Part shown: piece after piece, positions 51,254 through 60,413 of the stretch
How positions within the stretch are numbered: the first letter of the stretch is position 1
How the letters are laid out: every line of letters starts with the position of its first letter
DNA from: Collinsella sp. zg1085
GTDB taxonomy: Bacteria > Actinomycetota > Coriobacteriia > Coriobacteriales > Coriobacteriaceae
DNA length: 64,000 bases
Direction: 5' to 3'
NCBI RefSeq assembly: GCF_018889955.1
Contig: NZ_CP076545.1
Coordinates: 1,656,219 to 1,720,218 of the forward strand
Translations under genes and position numbers: made by a program
Notes under the pieces: generated by a model
Databases searched by the model: none
The model's input: the letters and a program-made list of their open reading frames with translations, nothing else
Told to the model about the DNA's origin: nothing

Positions 51254-52194
51254 TGAGTAAAAAAGCTCCATCTCCCACTAAACTCACGCGCTCTGATGCT
51301 TTGGTTTTGCGCGCTATTACACTTATGCGCCGACTCACCGATGCGGGGTCAGCAGGGCTTAAAAAAGCAGACCTGAAAGCAGATTTACAACTCTCTGATA
51401 CCGAATTATCCCAGCTTATCGACTTGTTGTCTGGTCTTGGCGACCGCTCAACAGGAGCGCGCTTTGCACTTGATGAAGACGCAGAAACGCTCACACTAAA
51501 TGGTGACGCAGGAACGTTGTTACCTATTCGTCTTAGCCTCGAAGAAGGCATGGTACTTTCGCACGCGCTCTCACACACGCAGCTTCCCACCAAAACTCAA
51601 GAGCGCATTCGTCAGGCTGTTTTACCAGCAGGGTTAGAGCTTGAGCAACTTCCAGCACTGCACGACACAACGCCCTATACCGCCTGGTATTACCCGCTCC
51701 AAGACGCCATTCAAAGCGGTGTTCGCTGTTGCATAACATATCTCAGCGCACACGACACCATGCCCCATGAGCGCACAATCGACCCCGGCTATCTTGAGGC
51801 GCACAATACTATGATGTATCTCGTGGCATGGGATATTGCCGCAGATGCCGAGCGTCATTATCGTCTCGACCGAATCTCTGATGTAAGTTATACCGACGAT
51901 TCAGTCACTCAACATAGCTGGACATATGCGAACAGTTTTGAGCATCTCTTCCAACGCTCAACTCAAACTACCCTTTGGCTTTCTAACACCACCGAGCTCA
52001 ACGAGCTCACATGGTCTGGCATTTCGGTACTTGAAACGCATGATGATGGCAGCTTGCTTATCCAGCTGGGCGTAGGTTCTCCGTATTGGCTCTTTGACCA
52101 GCTCTTATCGCATGCAGGAACCATGCACATCGTTGCACCACAGGAGATGATTAACAAATTTAGTGTGTATGCGCAAAAGCTGCTTGATGAGTGA
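51253..52194 (+). CDS. WYL-domain transcriptional regulator, second of pair
   Basis: This 313-residue partner of the preceding WYL protein has an N-terminal winged helix (LRAITLMRRLTDAGSAGLKK, DLQLSDTELSQLIDLLSGLG). The central WYL domain follows (LQDAIQSGVRCCITYLSAHD, RTIDPGYLEAHNTMMYLVAW, HYRLDRISDVSYTD) and a WCX-like end. Like PafC, it has a less typical DNA-binding region than its partner. The translational overlap suggests equimolar synthesis and a heterodimer. Its last codons are part of a tandem 15-base duplication (CTTGATGAGTGACAA) that also forms a stem-loop after the stop. It converges on the DinG-like helicase gene, a plausible DNA-repair neighbour. Confidence 0.82.
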   Translation: MSKKAPSPTKLTRSDALVLRAITLMRRLTDAGSAGLKKADLKADLQLSDTELSQLIDLLSGLGDRSTGARFALDEDAETLTLNGDAGTLLPIRLSLEEGMVLSHALSHTQLPTKTQERIRQAVLPAGLELEQLPALHDTTPYTAWYYPLQDAIQSGVRCCITYLSAHDTMPHERTIDPGYLEAHNTMMYLVAWDIAADAERHYRLDRISDVSYTDDSVTQHSWTYANSFEHLFQRSTQTTLWLSNTTELNELTWSGISVLETHDDGSLLIQLGVGSPYWLFDQLLSHAGTMHIVAPQEMINKFSVYAQKLLDE

Positions 52195-52197
52195 CAA

Positions 52198-52227
52198 CTT
52201 GATGAGTGACACACATCACTCATCAAG
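52198..52227. terminator. Stem-loop between convergent WYL and dinG genes
   Basis: CTTGATGAGTGA and TCACTCATCAAG form a perfect 12-bp stem with loop CACACA. There is no T-run, so termination is only inferred from position. The left arm is the second copy of a 15-base tandem duplication that includes the stop codon of the WYL gene. Confidence 0.5.
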
Positions 52228-52241
52228 CACAACACCTCGTT

Positions 52242-55121
52242 CTATCGCTTAAGCCACATACTGAGATATTTTCCAACGTTCTCGCTTTGAATCTGCTGGT
52301 AGTCCACCGGGAGCGACCGTAAAAACTTCTTGCCATAAGCTTTTGTTATCAGACGAGAATCTGCCAAAATCAAAACGCCGGTATCTTGAGCAGTACGGAT
52401 TAAGCGTCCCGCTGCCTGCTTAACCTCAAGCACTGCATCTGGCAAGGCATAACGCATCCATGCACGGTCCTCACGAATGTTGCGCTCACAAGACAAGGGG
52501 TCGGTAGGACTTGCAAAGGGCAACTTAGGAATTACCACACAACGCAAGGTATCGCCAGCCGCATCAAAACCCTCCCAAAACGCCTTAAGCGCAAACAGTG
52601 AGGCAGACGCATTACTGATAAACGAATCACGCAGTTGCTTTACGTTTGACGTACGACGTTGACAATCAAGGCTCAAACCTTGTGCGGCAAGCTGTGGAGA
52701 CACACGCTCATAGAGCTCTTCCATATCACGCCGATTGGTAAAAAGCGTTAGCACCGAACCACCCATAGCTTGGTGAATGTCCACAAGCATTATCTCAAGC
52801 TTTCCAAGATACGCATCCCTATCGCGTGGGTCAGGCATATCGCCTGCTACAATAACCGACATATGTGTTTCATAGTTATAACTAGAGGCAAGCTGGAGTG
52901 TTTTATAGGCAGCTGCATCAAGTTTATCTAGCCCAACACCTTGGTTAAAGTGTGAGAATGAATCAGCAATACTGAGGGTTGCTGAGGTAAAAATCAGACT
53001 TTTCATCTCGGGGAACCAATGCTCAGCAAAAGCACTACCAATGTCTAAACGCTCAGCCGATAGCGACTCTCCTCCTGCGCGAAGGCGTTTATTAACCTGA
53101 AACGAATATACAAAGTGCTCATCGGTGCCATCGATAATCACCTTAATACCAAGATACATCTCATGCAAACGCCGCGACGGCTCGCTTATATCAATCGCTG
53201 CATCGGGTATTTCTGCGCTAACCGCATCAATCACGCTAGTAAGCGCTTTATCGGCTGCTTCAAGCGCATGTATTATTGAGGTGGCAACCAAAACAAAATC
53301 CTGCCATGCGCTACTACCACGAAGCTCTGCGCTAATCCAAACATCTGATGTATCGTAGTTGCTGCTTGTCCGCTGCTGCTGTGATAGCGTGCGCAGCGCC
53401 TCAAACAGTTCTGCCATAGCCTGTGAAGCTCGACCAACTGTTGCTACCGAACGTGACACGAGCCCTAAATACAGCGTTGCTGCATCTGAACCAGCAATCC
53501 TATGAAGAAGCGCCGACAAAGCTCCAACGTGGTCATTTCCGAGCGTTTCAAAAAGCGTCTGAGCATCTTCAGAGCTTATTGTTGTAGCCCATTGACGTCG
53601 AGCCTCCGCCTCAATAGCGTGTGCCTCATCAATAACCCAATGGCGAATGGGCGGCAGTATCTTTCCATCGGCAGCTACATTGCGAAACAAGAGCGCATGA
53701 TTAGTAATAACAAGGTCTGCCTGCGCAGCACGACGGCGGGCACCATGAGCCATACAGGTATCAGGGTAAAAGGGACAGAGGTGCCGCGCACACTCACGCG
53801 AGGTAACCGTTAGGTCTTGTCTCCGAACGCTTTTCCAACGGATACCAAGACTATCGAGGTCACCTGTTGGCGACTGACAGGCAAAGCTATACAGCACAGC
53901 AATTGCCGTGAGGGTATCTGCCGGGTCTTTTGTTGTATGAATATCTCCCCCGCGCTCAAGCTGTTCAAGCTTTCGCAAACACGGATAGTGGTCGAAGCCT
54001 TTAAGTGCTGTAAAGCGCAAATCGCCATCAAGAGCTTTGGTAAGTTTGGGCAATTCGTGATATATAAGCTGATCAGTGAGGTTATTTGATTTGGTAGCTA
54101 TGCCTAAGGTAACCCCATTTTTCCGAGCTGCAGCAGCGAGTGGCACCAAATACGCTATCGACTTTCCAACGCCGGTACCCGCCTCGATGACCCGGTGAGT
54201 ACTTTGTTCCAAGGCATCACGAATCTCCGTTGCCATGCGCAGCTGCTCAGGACGCGCCTCAAAACTATCATACATACGGCTCACAAGGCCATGCTCCGAA
54301 AAACATGCTTCAATCTGATTGTGGGAAGGCATAGACAGGCCTTCAAGCTCATCAGCATCGCGTCGGTCTTCATCAGATGATGCCTGAAGCACATCATGAC
54401 GTGCAGTGAGAAGTGAAAACGGCGCACCCGGATTAGCACCTGCAAGATATGAAAAAATCGGTCGATAAGCCCACGCAACATCAGAGTGCATCTCAGCTAA
54501 ACGTTTCAATAGCCCGCTCGGCAGTGCATCAAGCGCGCAGAGCAATACGCGCCACACACCCGCAAGCGAATCAACATCATCATGAGCTCGATGAGACACC
54601 GCGCTACATTCAAAGAGTTCAGCCATATATGACAGCTTATGTGAACGCAGACGCGGCAGCGCGATACGCGATAGGGCGAGTGAGTCCACCCAAACATCGC
54701 TCACCTTGGTGCCGCCTTTAACGCGCTCAATAAACCCGCGGTCAAAGGCCGCGTTATGTGCCACCACAGGCAAGCCTTGCACAAACGCAGCGAGCTTCTC
54801 TACCGCCTCTTCCGCTCGGGGTGCGTGCGCAACATCGGCGTTGGTGATTCCGGTAAGCGTTGTTATTTCTGCTGGTATAAGCGTTGAAGGATGAATAAAA
54901 GTATCAAAGCGCTCAACAATCTCGCGTCCTTTAAGTCGCGCCGCAGAAATTTCAATAAGCTCATTTTCACGAAATGACAAACCTGTAGTCTCGGTATCAA
55001 GAATGACAATGTCGTCTTCAATGACACCAAATTGCCGATGTTTCGCCTGTTCTGCAAAGCTTGCATAAAGCTCACATATTGATGAAGGCGTTCCAGGCAG
55101 AAGAGCTGCTTCTATATTCAT
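52242..55121 (-). CDS. dinG: DinG-family helicase with N-terminal DnaQ-like exonuclease
   Basis: This 959-residue fusion is of the kind found in many Gram-positives. Residues ~37-200 are a DEDD exonuclease: ILDTETTGLSF (Asp42, Glu44), LTGITNADV, VAHNAAFDRGFI and HRAHDDVDSLAG. The superfamily 2 XPD/DinG helicase follows: Q-like RPEQLRMA, Walker A IEAGTGVGKS near residue 315, DEAH in HWVIDEAHAIEAEAR, and late motifs SLFALKAFWEGFDAAG and QAAGRLIRTAQDTG. Cysteines in CARHLCPFYPDTC suggest an iron-sulfur cluster, as in classical DinG. It unwinds 5'-to-3' and resolves unusual structures or R-loops. It sits 17 bases upstream of... the ddl gene precedes it on the same strand, so the two are probably co-transcribed. 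Confidence 0.9.
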   Translation of the reverse strand: MNIEAALLPGTPSSICELYASFAEQAKHRQFGVIEDDIVILDTETTGLSFRENELIEISAARLKGREIVERFDTFIHPSTLIPAEITTLTGITNADVAHAPRAEEAVEKLAAFVQGLPVVAHNAAFDRGFIERVKGGTKVSDVWVDSLALSRIALPRLRSHKLSYMAELFECSAVSHRAHDDVDSLAGVWRVLLCALDALPSGLLKRLAEMHSDVAWAYRPIFSYLAGANPGAPFSLLTARHDVLQASSDEDRRDADELEGLSMPSHNQIEACFSEHGLVSRMYDSFEARPEQLRMATEIRDALEQSTHRVIEAGTGVGKSIAYLVPLAAAARKNGVTLGIATKSNNLTDQLIYHELPKLTKALDGDLRFTALKGFDHYPCLRKLEQLERGGDIHTTKDPADTLTAIAVLYSFACQSPTGDLDSLGIRWKSVRRQDLTVTSRECARHLCPFYPDTCMAHGARRRAAQADLVITNHALLFRNVAADGKILPPIRHWVIDEAHAIEAEARRQWATTISSEDAQTLFETLGNDHVGALSALLHRIAGSDAATLYLGLVSRSVATVGRASQAMAELFEALRTLSQQQRTSSNYDTSDVWISAELRGSSAWQDFVLVATSIIHALEAADKALTSVIDAVSAEIPDAAIDISEPSRRLHEMYLGIKVIIDGTDEHFVYSFQVNKRLRAGGESLSAERLDIGSAFAEHWFPEMKSLIFTSATLSIADSFSHFNQGVGLDKLDAAAYKTLQLASSYNYETHMSVIVAGDMPDPRDRDAYLGKLEIMLVDIHQAMGGSVLTLFTNRRDMEELYERVSPQLAAQGLSLDCQRRTSNVKQLRDSFISNASASLFALKAFWEGFDAAGDTLRCVVIPKLPFASPTDPLSCERNIREDRAWMRYALPDAVLEVKQAAGRLIRTAQDTGVLILADSRLITKAYGKKFLRSLPVDYQQIQSENVGKYLSMWLKR

Positions 55122-55138
55122 AACTGCGTATACAAACC

Positions 55139-56101
55139 TTACTTGTTTCGGTGGAGCGCCAACTCAACAAGCGCTGCACAAACCTCAGAAAATACCAAGT
55201 CATCAGTATGGCGAATTTCATCGGGATACAAAGACCCGTCTGTCATGCCGGGAATCGTGTTTGTTTCTAAAATCACCGGACCTGTTTCAGTCACAATAAA
55301 GTCGCTCCGCGAAATCCCCGAACATCCAAGCGCACGATGGGCGGCTATGGCCAACTCTTGAGCGCGCTGATAGTTCTCTTCACTAATTTGCGCAGGTATT
55401 CGATGAATTTTAGCTGGGTCAATATACTTAACACTTAAATCATAAAAAGCAGCACCCTCATTTTGGAAGCACACCTCAACAACAGGTAGTGCGCGGATTC
55501 CTTCAAGCGTTTCAAATACTCCAACAGTAATCTCTGTTCCACATAAGCGCTGCTCAATAAGAATTTTATTGCCATACTCAAAAGCACGCTCAATTGCCTG
55601 AGGAAGCTCATTTTGATTGCGCACCATTGAGATACCAAAGCTTGAACCATTCTCTGCAGGCTTTACAAAACACTCAGGACCTACACACTGCACAATACGC
55701 TCTAAGTCAATGGGCTCATGGTGTTTAAGAGCAATACCTGTAGCAATAGGAATACCCGCTTGCTTATACACAAGCTTCGCCAGTTCTTTATCAGACGCAG
55801 AAGCGCTTGCGAGGACCGTTGACCCTGTATACGGAATATGCAAAAAGCTCAGAAGCCCCTGAATAACCCCGTCTTCGCCATCTGCACCATGAAGCGCAAT
55901 AAAGGCAACATCCCATGGCTCTGTAGTAATTCGCTTAATAAAAGAAGACTCAGCAGTGTCTAATACCTCAACCGAAACAAAACCAGCCTCGCTAAGGGCT
56001 GCTGCTGCATTTGCTCCAGACGCAAGGGAAATCTCTCTTTCACTCGAACGTCCTCCTGCAAGAACAGCTACACGCATTGCAGATCGCTCTTCACGCTTCA
56101 T
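55139..56101 (-). CDS. ddl: D-alanine--D-alanine ligase
   Basis: This 320-residue ATP-grasp enzyme joins two D-Ala for peptidoglycan precursors. Motifs are VAVLAGGRSSEREISLASG, FIALHGADGEDGVIQGLL, ECFVKPAENGSSFGISMVR (ATP-binding lysine strand), ILIEQRLCGTEITVGVFE, GCSGISRSDFIV and GPVILETNTIPGMTDGSLYP, where Glu and Asn bind metal. The length is normal. The ATG at 56101 has an AGGGAAGG site upstream; the internal ATG at 56077 is an alternative. It is followed closely by dinG and is divergent from rlmN. Confidence 0.95.
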   Translation of the reverse strand: MKREERSAMRVAVLAGGRSSEREISLASGANAAAALSEAGFVSVEVLDTAESSFIKRITTEPWDVAFIALHGADGEDGVIQGLLSFLHIPYTGSTVLASASASDKELAKLVYKQAGIPIATGIALKHHEPIDLERIVQCVGPECFVKPAENGSSFGISMVRNQNELPQAIERAFEYGNKILIEQRLCGTEITVGVFETLEGIRALPVVEVCFQNEGAAFYDLSVKYIDPAKIHRIPAQISEENYQRAQELAIAAHRALGCSGISRSDFIVTETGPVILETNTIPGMTDGSLYPDEIRHTDDLVFSEVCAALVELALHRNK

Positions 56102-56239
56102 GTCTACCTTCCCTACCTAAGCAGCTTGTGGCTGGTCTGTATATCTTTTAATCCCTGCTATTATGCAGATATATCATCAAATATGATGCTTTACCCTATT
56201 GTATGTTGAAAGTCGCCGTTTTCCACTGAAAGGAGCCGC

Positions 56240-57316
56240 ATGCAAGGTTCCACCACGCATCGAGATATTCGCAGTCTGTCTGTAGATGAGCTCACGGAGC
56301 TTGTACGTACCCTCGGTCAACCTGCATTTCGAGCCAAGCAGGTATTTGAATGGATTCATCAAAAGCAGGTTACTTCCTTTGATGATATGACCAATCTCCC
56401 TAAGCAGCTTCGCTTGCAATTGTCTGAAACCTATACTTTTCATGTCCCCACCGAGCTTGCTTCGCAGGTTTCGCGCGATGGCTCTCGTAAATACCTTCTT
56501 GAGTTTGCAGATGGCGTTTCTGTTGAAACGGTTGGTATGCCGAGCCGCAAAAAGTTGGCAGTCTGTATTTCAACTCAAGCGGGCTGTGCCATGGGTTGCG
56601 CCTTTTGCGCCACGGGCATGCATGGACTTACTCGTTCGCTCACAGCGCAAGAAATGCTTGACCAGGTCCTACATGTTGCTCATGATTTTAATGAGCGCGT
56701 AACCAGTGTTGTCTTTATGGGTCAGGGTGAGCCGTTTGCCAACTACACCGAAACCATGGCAGCCCTTCGAAAGCTAAACGACCCCGATGGTCTCGCTATT
56801 GGAGCACGGCATTTAACAGTGTCTACCTGCGGAATCATTCCTGGTATTCGTCGTTTTTCACAAATTCCTGAACAGTTCACCTTGGCAGTATCCCTACACT
56901 CGGCCATACAAACTACCCGGAACCAACTGATGCCAGGTGTAAAGAAATTTACCCTACTCCGCCTCCATGAAGCGCTCCAAGAATATACTGAGAAAACAGG
57001 GCGGCGTCCAAGCTATGAATATGCCATGATTGACGGGGTAAACGACACCAACGCAGAACTTGATGCGTTAGTAGACTTTTGCCAAGGGACGCTTTGCCAT
57101 GTCAATCTAATTCAGTTGAATAATGTTGCTGATAGTCCCCTTAAGCCCTCGGCACCTGAACGTGTAGAAAGCTTCCAAAAACGCCTTCAAATGCATGGTG
57201 TGGAGACTACCATTCGCGCGTCAAGAGGCAATGATATTGACGCGGCATGTGGACAGCTCAAGCAGCGTTTTCGTGTCTTAAAAGACCCAGTTAAAGGCTC
57301 TAATGAGGAGCTTTAA
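56240..57316 (+). CDS. rlmN: Dual-specificity RNA methyltransferase RlmN
   Basis: This 358-residue radical-SAM enzyme methylates C2 of A2503 in 23S rRNA (and A37 of some tRNAs). The N-terminal accessory helices contain PAFRAKQVFEWIH. The radical-SAM cluster cysteines are Cys116, Cys120 and Cys123 in AGCAMGCAFCATG. SAM-binding and substrate motifs include VFMGQGEPFANY, LTVSTCGIIPGI and YAMIDGVNDT. A C-terminal cysteine in NDIDAACGQL is the second, methyl-transfer cysteine. A GAAAGGAG site lies eight bases before ATG. It is a single-gene unit with a good terminator. Confidence 0.96.
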   Translation: MQGSTTHRDIRSLSVDELTELVRTLGQPAFRAKQVFEWIHQKQVTSFDDMTNLPKQLRLQLSETYTFHVPTELASQVSRDGSRKYLLEFADGVSVETVGMPSRKKLAVCISTQAGCAMGCAFCATGMHGLTRSLTAQEMLDQVLHVAHDFNERVTSVVFMGQGEPFANYTETMAALRKLNDPDGLAIGARHLTVSTCGIIPGIRRFSQIPEQFTLAVSLHSAIQTTRNQLMPGVKKFTLLRLHEALQEYTEKTGRRPSYEYAMIDGVNDTNAELDALVDFCQGTLCHVNLIQLNNVADSPLKPSAPERVESFQKRLQMHGVETTIRASRGNDIDAACGQLKQRFRVLKDPVKGSNEEL

Positions 57317-57370
57317 CACACTGCAACTTCTTTTTTGTTGTTATCTTTGTTGTTATTTCACTTCAAACCA

Positions 57371-57399
57371 AAACAGGCTCCTTTTGGAGCCTGTTTCTT
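57371..57399. terminator. Bidirectional terminator of rlmN and the parAB operon
   Basis: An 11-bp perfect stem AAACAGGCTCC/GGAGCCTGTTT with loop TTTT is followed by CTTTATT on the plus strand and by TTGGTTT on the minus strand. It lies between the convergent rlmN and the small gene that ends the parAB operon. Confidence 0.88.
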
Positions 57400-57429
57400 T
57401 ATTGATTGCCTACACTATTCGTCTAATTA

Positions 57430-57443
57430 GTAAGGTACCTTAC
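57430..57443. repeat. 14-bp palindrome at the end of the parAB operon
   Basis: GTAAGGTACCTTAC is a perfect palindrome that includes the stop codon of the 84-residue gene. Its 12-base core TAAGGTACCTTA recurs in the jag-yidC gap at 60992-61003. Confidence 0.8.
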
Positions 57444-57694
57444 ATATTAAGATTATCCCATTGCTTTTCAACCCAGTCTTGAGTAATTTGCGGATTACGT
57501 GTTAGTTGAGCAGTTCGCACCACCGCATCTTCACTCATGGTTTCAAGCTTTTGGCGTGACTCGCGTACTTTTGCTGTTAAGCCTTTTGTAAGCTCAGAGA
57601 TAAGCTCCGGTTCTTTCATAACCCTATAACCAACATATGAACCAACAGCTATTACTAAACCTGTTATGGTTAATCCAAATACACGTAGTTTCAT
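57440..57694 (-). CDS. Small membrane-anchored protein coupled to parB
   Basis: This 84-residue protein has one N-terminal membrane helix (VFGLTITGLVIAVGSYVGYRV), then an amphipathic, charged helix-rich region (ELISELTKGLTAKVRESRQK). Its start overlaps the parB stop by four bases (ATGA), so translation is coupled. No family was recognised. It is about as long as the small YtxH-like or Tat-like membrane proteins but lacks their motifs. A parB-linked membrane peptide could relate to origin anchoring, but this is speculation from position. Confidence 0.7.
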   Translation of the reverse strand: MKLRVFGLTITGLVIAVGSYVGYRVMKEPELISELTKGLTAKVRESRQKLETMSEDAVVRTAQLTRNPQITQDWVEKQWDNLNM

Positions 57695-58569
57695 AGTTGT
57701 TCTCCTTCGCCTATCATACGCTCAAGAATATCTTGCAGCTCATCTTCATCCTTAAACTCAATCTCAATTTTATTCTTGCCGCGTAAGGATTTCACCCGAA
57801 CATTGGTATGGAATAATTGACGCAACACTCGTGCAGCCTTTTTATAAGCTTGCGGAGTTACTGGACGCGGAGTTCTTGGCTCATCTCCGACTGAAAACAA
57901 TGGAGCAAGGTTTTCAGTCGCACGAACCGATAAAGACTCTGCAACTACCTTCTCAGCAAGTTTAATGCGCTGCTCCTCAAAAGGTACTGCCAAAATAGCT
58001 CGGGCGTGACCAGCAGTAATCTTTCCATCAAAAAGCAAAGCTTGAACAGGTTCAGGAAGATCAAGGAGACGAAGTGCATTGGTAATGCTCGAACGAGATT
58101 TAGATACTGCCTTTGCCAGTGCCTCTTGCGTTAGATTACTTTTCTCAATGAGCTGCTGGTAACCCTTTGCTTCTTCTATTGGATTTAAGTCAGAACGTTG
58201 AAGGTTTTCTATAAGAGCAAGCTCGAGCATCTCTTGTTCATCAACATCTTTAGTAATGACAGGAACTTCTTTGAGCCCAACTAATTTTGACGCTTGATAA
58301 CGGCGCTCACCGGCTATTATCTCGTACTTTTCTCCCTGTTTGCGAACTAGCAGAGGTTGTAATACGCCATGTACACGAATAGAATCGGCGAGTTCTTGTA
58401 GAGCTGCTGGCTCAAAATGAGTACGTGGTTGATTAGGATTTGGATACACTAAGTCAATATCAACGAAACTTTCCTGATTTTGAGCAGTATAACCTGTTTC
58501 AGTCTGTGCTTCACTTATTAAAGAACCTAATCCACGTCCTAAGGCAGGTTTTTTCTTAGTACTAGGCAC
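57691..58569 (-). CDS. parB: Chromosome partitioning protein ParB
   Basis: This 292-residue CTPase/DNA-binding protein opens with PALGRGLGSLISE, the usual N-terminal ParA-interacting region. The ParB/Srx domain has the CTP-site motifs PNPNQPRTHFE and IIAGERRYQASKL, then ALIENLQRSDLNPIEEAKGY (box II). A helix-turn-helix follows (LTQEALAKAVSKSRSSITNA), and a C-terminal dimerisation region. It loads at the three parS sites located 0.85-1 kb upstream and spreads as a clamp. It overlaps parA by eight bases. Confidence 0.97.
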   Translation of the reverse strand: MPSTKKKPALGRGLGSLISEAQTETGYTAQNQESFVDIDLVYPNPNQPRTHFEPAALQELADSIRVHGVLQPLLVRKQGEKYEIIAGERRYQASKLVGLKEVPVITKDVDEQEMLELALIENLQRSDLNPIEEAKGYQQLIEKSNLTQEALAKAVSKSRSSITNALRLLDLPEPVQALLFDGKITAGHARAILAVPFEEQRIKLAEKVVAESLSVRATENLAPLFSVGDEPRTPRPVTPQAYKKAARVLRQLFHTNVRVKSLRGKNKIEIEFKDEDELQDILERMIGEGEQL

Positions 58570-59362
58570 GTTTAATCACTTCCTTCGCAAGATTTATATA
58601 GGCTCGTGAACCTTTATTTCCCGGTGCATACTTTGTTACTGGCATTCCGTATGATGGAGCTTCTGATACCTTTACTGAACGCGGTATTATAGTTTTGAAC
58701 GCTAAAGTACCAAAATACTTTCTAACTTCTTCTACAACCTGCTTTGAAAGAGATGTTCGACTATCAAACATGGTCATTAAAACACCGTAGGTATCTAAAC
58801 TCTTGTTAATTCGACCTTTAACCATGCGCATTGACTCAAGAAGCTTCGTTACACCTTCTAGTGCGTAGTATTCACATTGGATAGGAATAAGAACACTATC
58901 AGCTGCTGCTAAGGCATTGATGGTGAGTAAACCGAGCGATGGTGGGCAATCGACAAATATGAAGTCGAACTCATCTTTTACTGGCTCAATAAACTCTTTA
59001 AGTCGTGATTCACGTGCCATTGCTGACACTAACTCAATCTCTGCCCCTGCAAGTTGTATCGTTGCAGGAACAACAAACACTTTCTTGCATTCTGTCTCTT
59101 GTATAAGCTCTTCCGCTGGTACATCATGCATTATCGCATCATATACACACTGATTTAATTCCTCTTTATCGATACCAAATCCGCTTGTCGTGTTACCTTG
59201 TGGGTCAAAATCAATCAAAAGACATTTGCGGTTTTGTTCGCCTAAAGCTGCAGCTAAATTCACTGCTGTAGTTGATTTTCCAACTCCACCTTTTTGATTG
59301 ATAATCGCAATAACACGGGTATCCTTCTCGCTTTTTGAGCGAGAAACATCGTGAAAATTCAC
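58562..59362 (-). CDS. parA: Chromosome partitioning ATPase ParA/Soj
   Basis: This 266-residue deviant-Walker ATPase moves or regulates ParB-bound origins. The deviant Walker A is IINQKGGVGKSTTAVNLAAA with signature lysine, the switch I region is LLIDFDPQGNTTSG, and FIFVDCPPSLGLLTINALAA is the Walker B region. A GTG start at 59362 is preceded by AGGAGGGAT. A 16-residue N-terminal extension precedes the ATPase, shorter than plasmid ParA extensions, so it is a Soj-type chromosomal protein. Located 52 bases downstream of the nearest parS, in an operon with parB and the small membrane protein. Confidence 0.97.
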   Translation of the reverse strand: MNFHDVSRSKSEKDTRVIAIINQKGGVGKSTTAVNLAAALGEQNRKCLLIDFDPQGNTTSGFGIDKEELNQCVYDAIMHDVPAEELIQETECKKVFVVPATIQLAGAEIELVSAMARESRLKEFIEPVKDEFDFIFVDCPPSLGLLTINALAAADSVLIPIQCEYYALEGVTKLLESMRMVKGRINKSLDTYGVLMTMFDSRTSLSKQVVEEVRKYFGTLAFKTIIPRSVKVSEAPSYGMPVTKYAPGNKGSRAYINLAKEVIKRA

Positions 59363-59413
59363 TATCCCTCCTGTTTTTCTTTGTACTTTTATCGGATAGT
59401 GACAGGTAAGCTA

Positions 59414-59429
59414 TGTTTCACGTGAAACA
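59414..59429. promoter_or_regulatory. parS site 1
   Basis: TGTTTCACGTGAAACA is a perfect 16-bp match to the bacterial parS consensus and a perfect palindrome. It lies upstream of parA. Confidence 0.97.
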
Positions 59430-59456
59430 TAGCTTGTTCTATCTCTATTAGTATTA

Positions 59457-59472
59457 TGTTTCACGTGAAACT
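59457..59472. promoter_or_regulatory. parS site 2
   Basis: TGTTTCACGTGAAACT differs from the full palindrome only at the last base, 43 bases from site 1. Confidence 0.93.
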
Positions 59473-59534
59473 AATCTGCAAGATAATTATTTCAATCTTA
59501 TATAAGTACTCAAAACCCTTGATGATAAACCTAA

Positions 59535-59550
59535 TGTTTCACGTGAAACT
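59535..59550. promoter_or_regulatory. parS site 3
   Basis: TGTTTCACGTGAAACT, 78 bases from site 2, abuts the rsmG stop codon with a one-base overlap. The region 59363-59534 contains only these sites and AT-rich spacer. Confidence 0.93.
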
Positions 59551-60326
59551 TAAGCAAGGGGATATTTATGAGCCATTCCAACTGCACGAGGTAGTTTAAT
59601 TGAACAATCATCATCTACCTGATACCACATAAGAAGACGTGAACCTAAATGGGATGGCAAATTTACCTCACATGTTTCAATAAGCGAATAACCAAGTAAC
59701 TCAGCAACTTTATTCCCAGCTGCTAATTCCTCAGAACTTGGAACACCTTTACTTACAATGAGTGAACCACCTATTGCAAGAAATGGACGTGCATATTCAA
59801 GAAGACTGGGGAGTGAAGCAAGGGCACGAGCAACAACAATATCTGGATTTTCACCTTTAGTTAAGCAAAGCTCCTCAAGGCGACCGTGATGTATACTACA
59901 GTTTGAAACTCTAAGCTTTGAAATAATCGCTTCAACAGCTTTTAACTTCTTTGAGACAGAGTCTAAAAGCTTTGTTTTAACTCCAAGTGCAACATTTAAA
60001 GGAAGTCCCGGGTAACCAGCACCAGTTCCCATATCATAAATACAGTGACAATCTACTGGTATGAGTTTAAGAAAGAGCAGAGAATCAAGTACATGAAGAA
60101 TAAGTGCATCATCAATATCTACAATGCGCGTTAGATTAATGTATGAGTTAATTTGAAGCACATACAAAAGATGTTTAACACAATACTCGGCTGTTGCTCT
60201 ATCTATTGCAATATCATACTGAGTACAGTAGCCAAGAAGTTGTGTAGCTAAATGCTCAATCTGCTCAACATTAGTAAGCTCTTCAAGTTTAATAATTCGT
60301 TCCACCATAACGCTCAACAACTCCAT
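59550..60326 (-). CDS. rsmG: 16S rRNA m7G527 methyltransferase RsmG (GidB)
   Basis: This 258-residue SAM-dependent enzyme methylates G527 in 16S rRNA. It shows NLTRIVDIDDALILHVLDSL near the N-terminus, the SAM-binding loop YDMGTGAGYPGLPLNVAL, then LLDSVSKKLKAVEAII and VVARALASLPSLLEYA. The start is uncertain: ATG 60326 has no ribosome site, while an internal ATG at 60308 follows GGAG at a long spacing. Its position between the parS cluster and the jag terminator is the common origin-region order. Confidence 0.95.
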   Translation of the reverse strand: MELLSVMVERIIKLEELTNVEQIEHLATQLLGYCTQYDIAIDRATAEYCVKHLLYVLQINSYINLTRIVDIDDALILHVLDSLLFLKLIPVDCHCIYDMGTGAGYPGLPLNVALGVKTKLLDSVSKKLKAVEAIISKLRVSNCSIHHGRLEELCLTKGENPDIVVARALASLPSLLEYARPFLAIGGSLIVSKGVPSSEELAAGNKVAELLGYSLIETCEVNLPSHLGSRLLMWYQVDDDCSIKLPRAVGMAHKYPLA

Positions 60327-60362
60327 TCTATGACTGAATCTAGTGTAGCAGGAAGCTCAGTC

Positions 60363-60390
60363 AAAAAAGAGGGGTGCATATGCACCCCTC
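60363..60390 (-). terminator. Terminator of the rpmH-jag operon
   Basis: The 22-base perfect palindrome GAGGGGTGCATATGCACCCC TC (60369-60390) is followed by six T on the minus strand, 24 bases after the jag stop. Confidence 0.9.
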
Positions 60391-60413
60391 AATACAATCC
60401 TTATTGCAGCATA

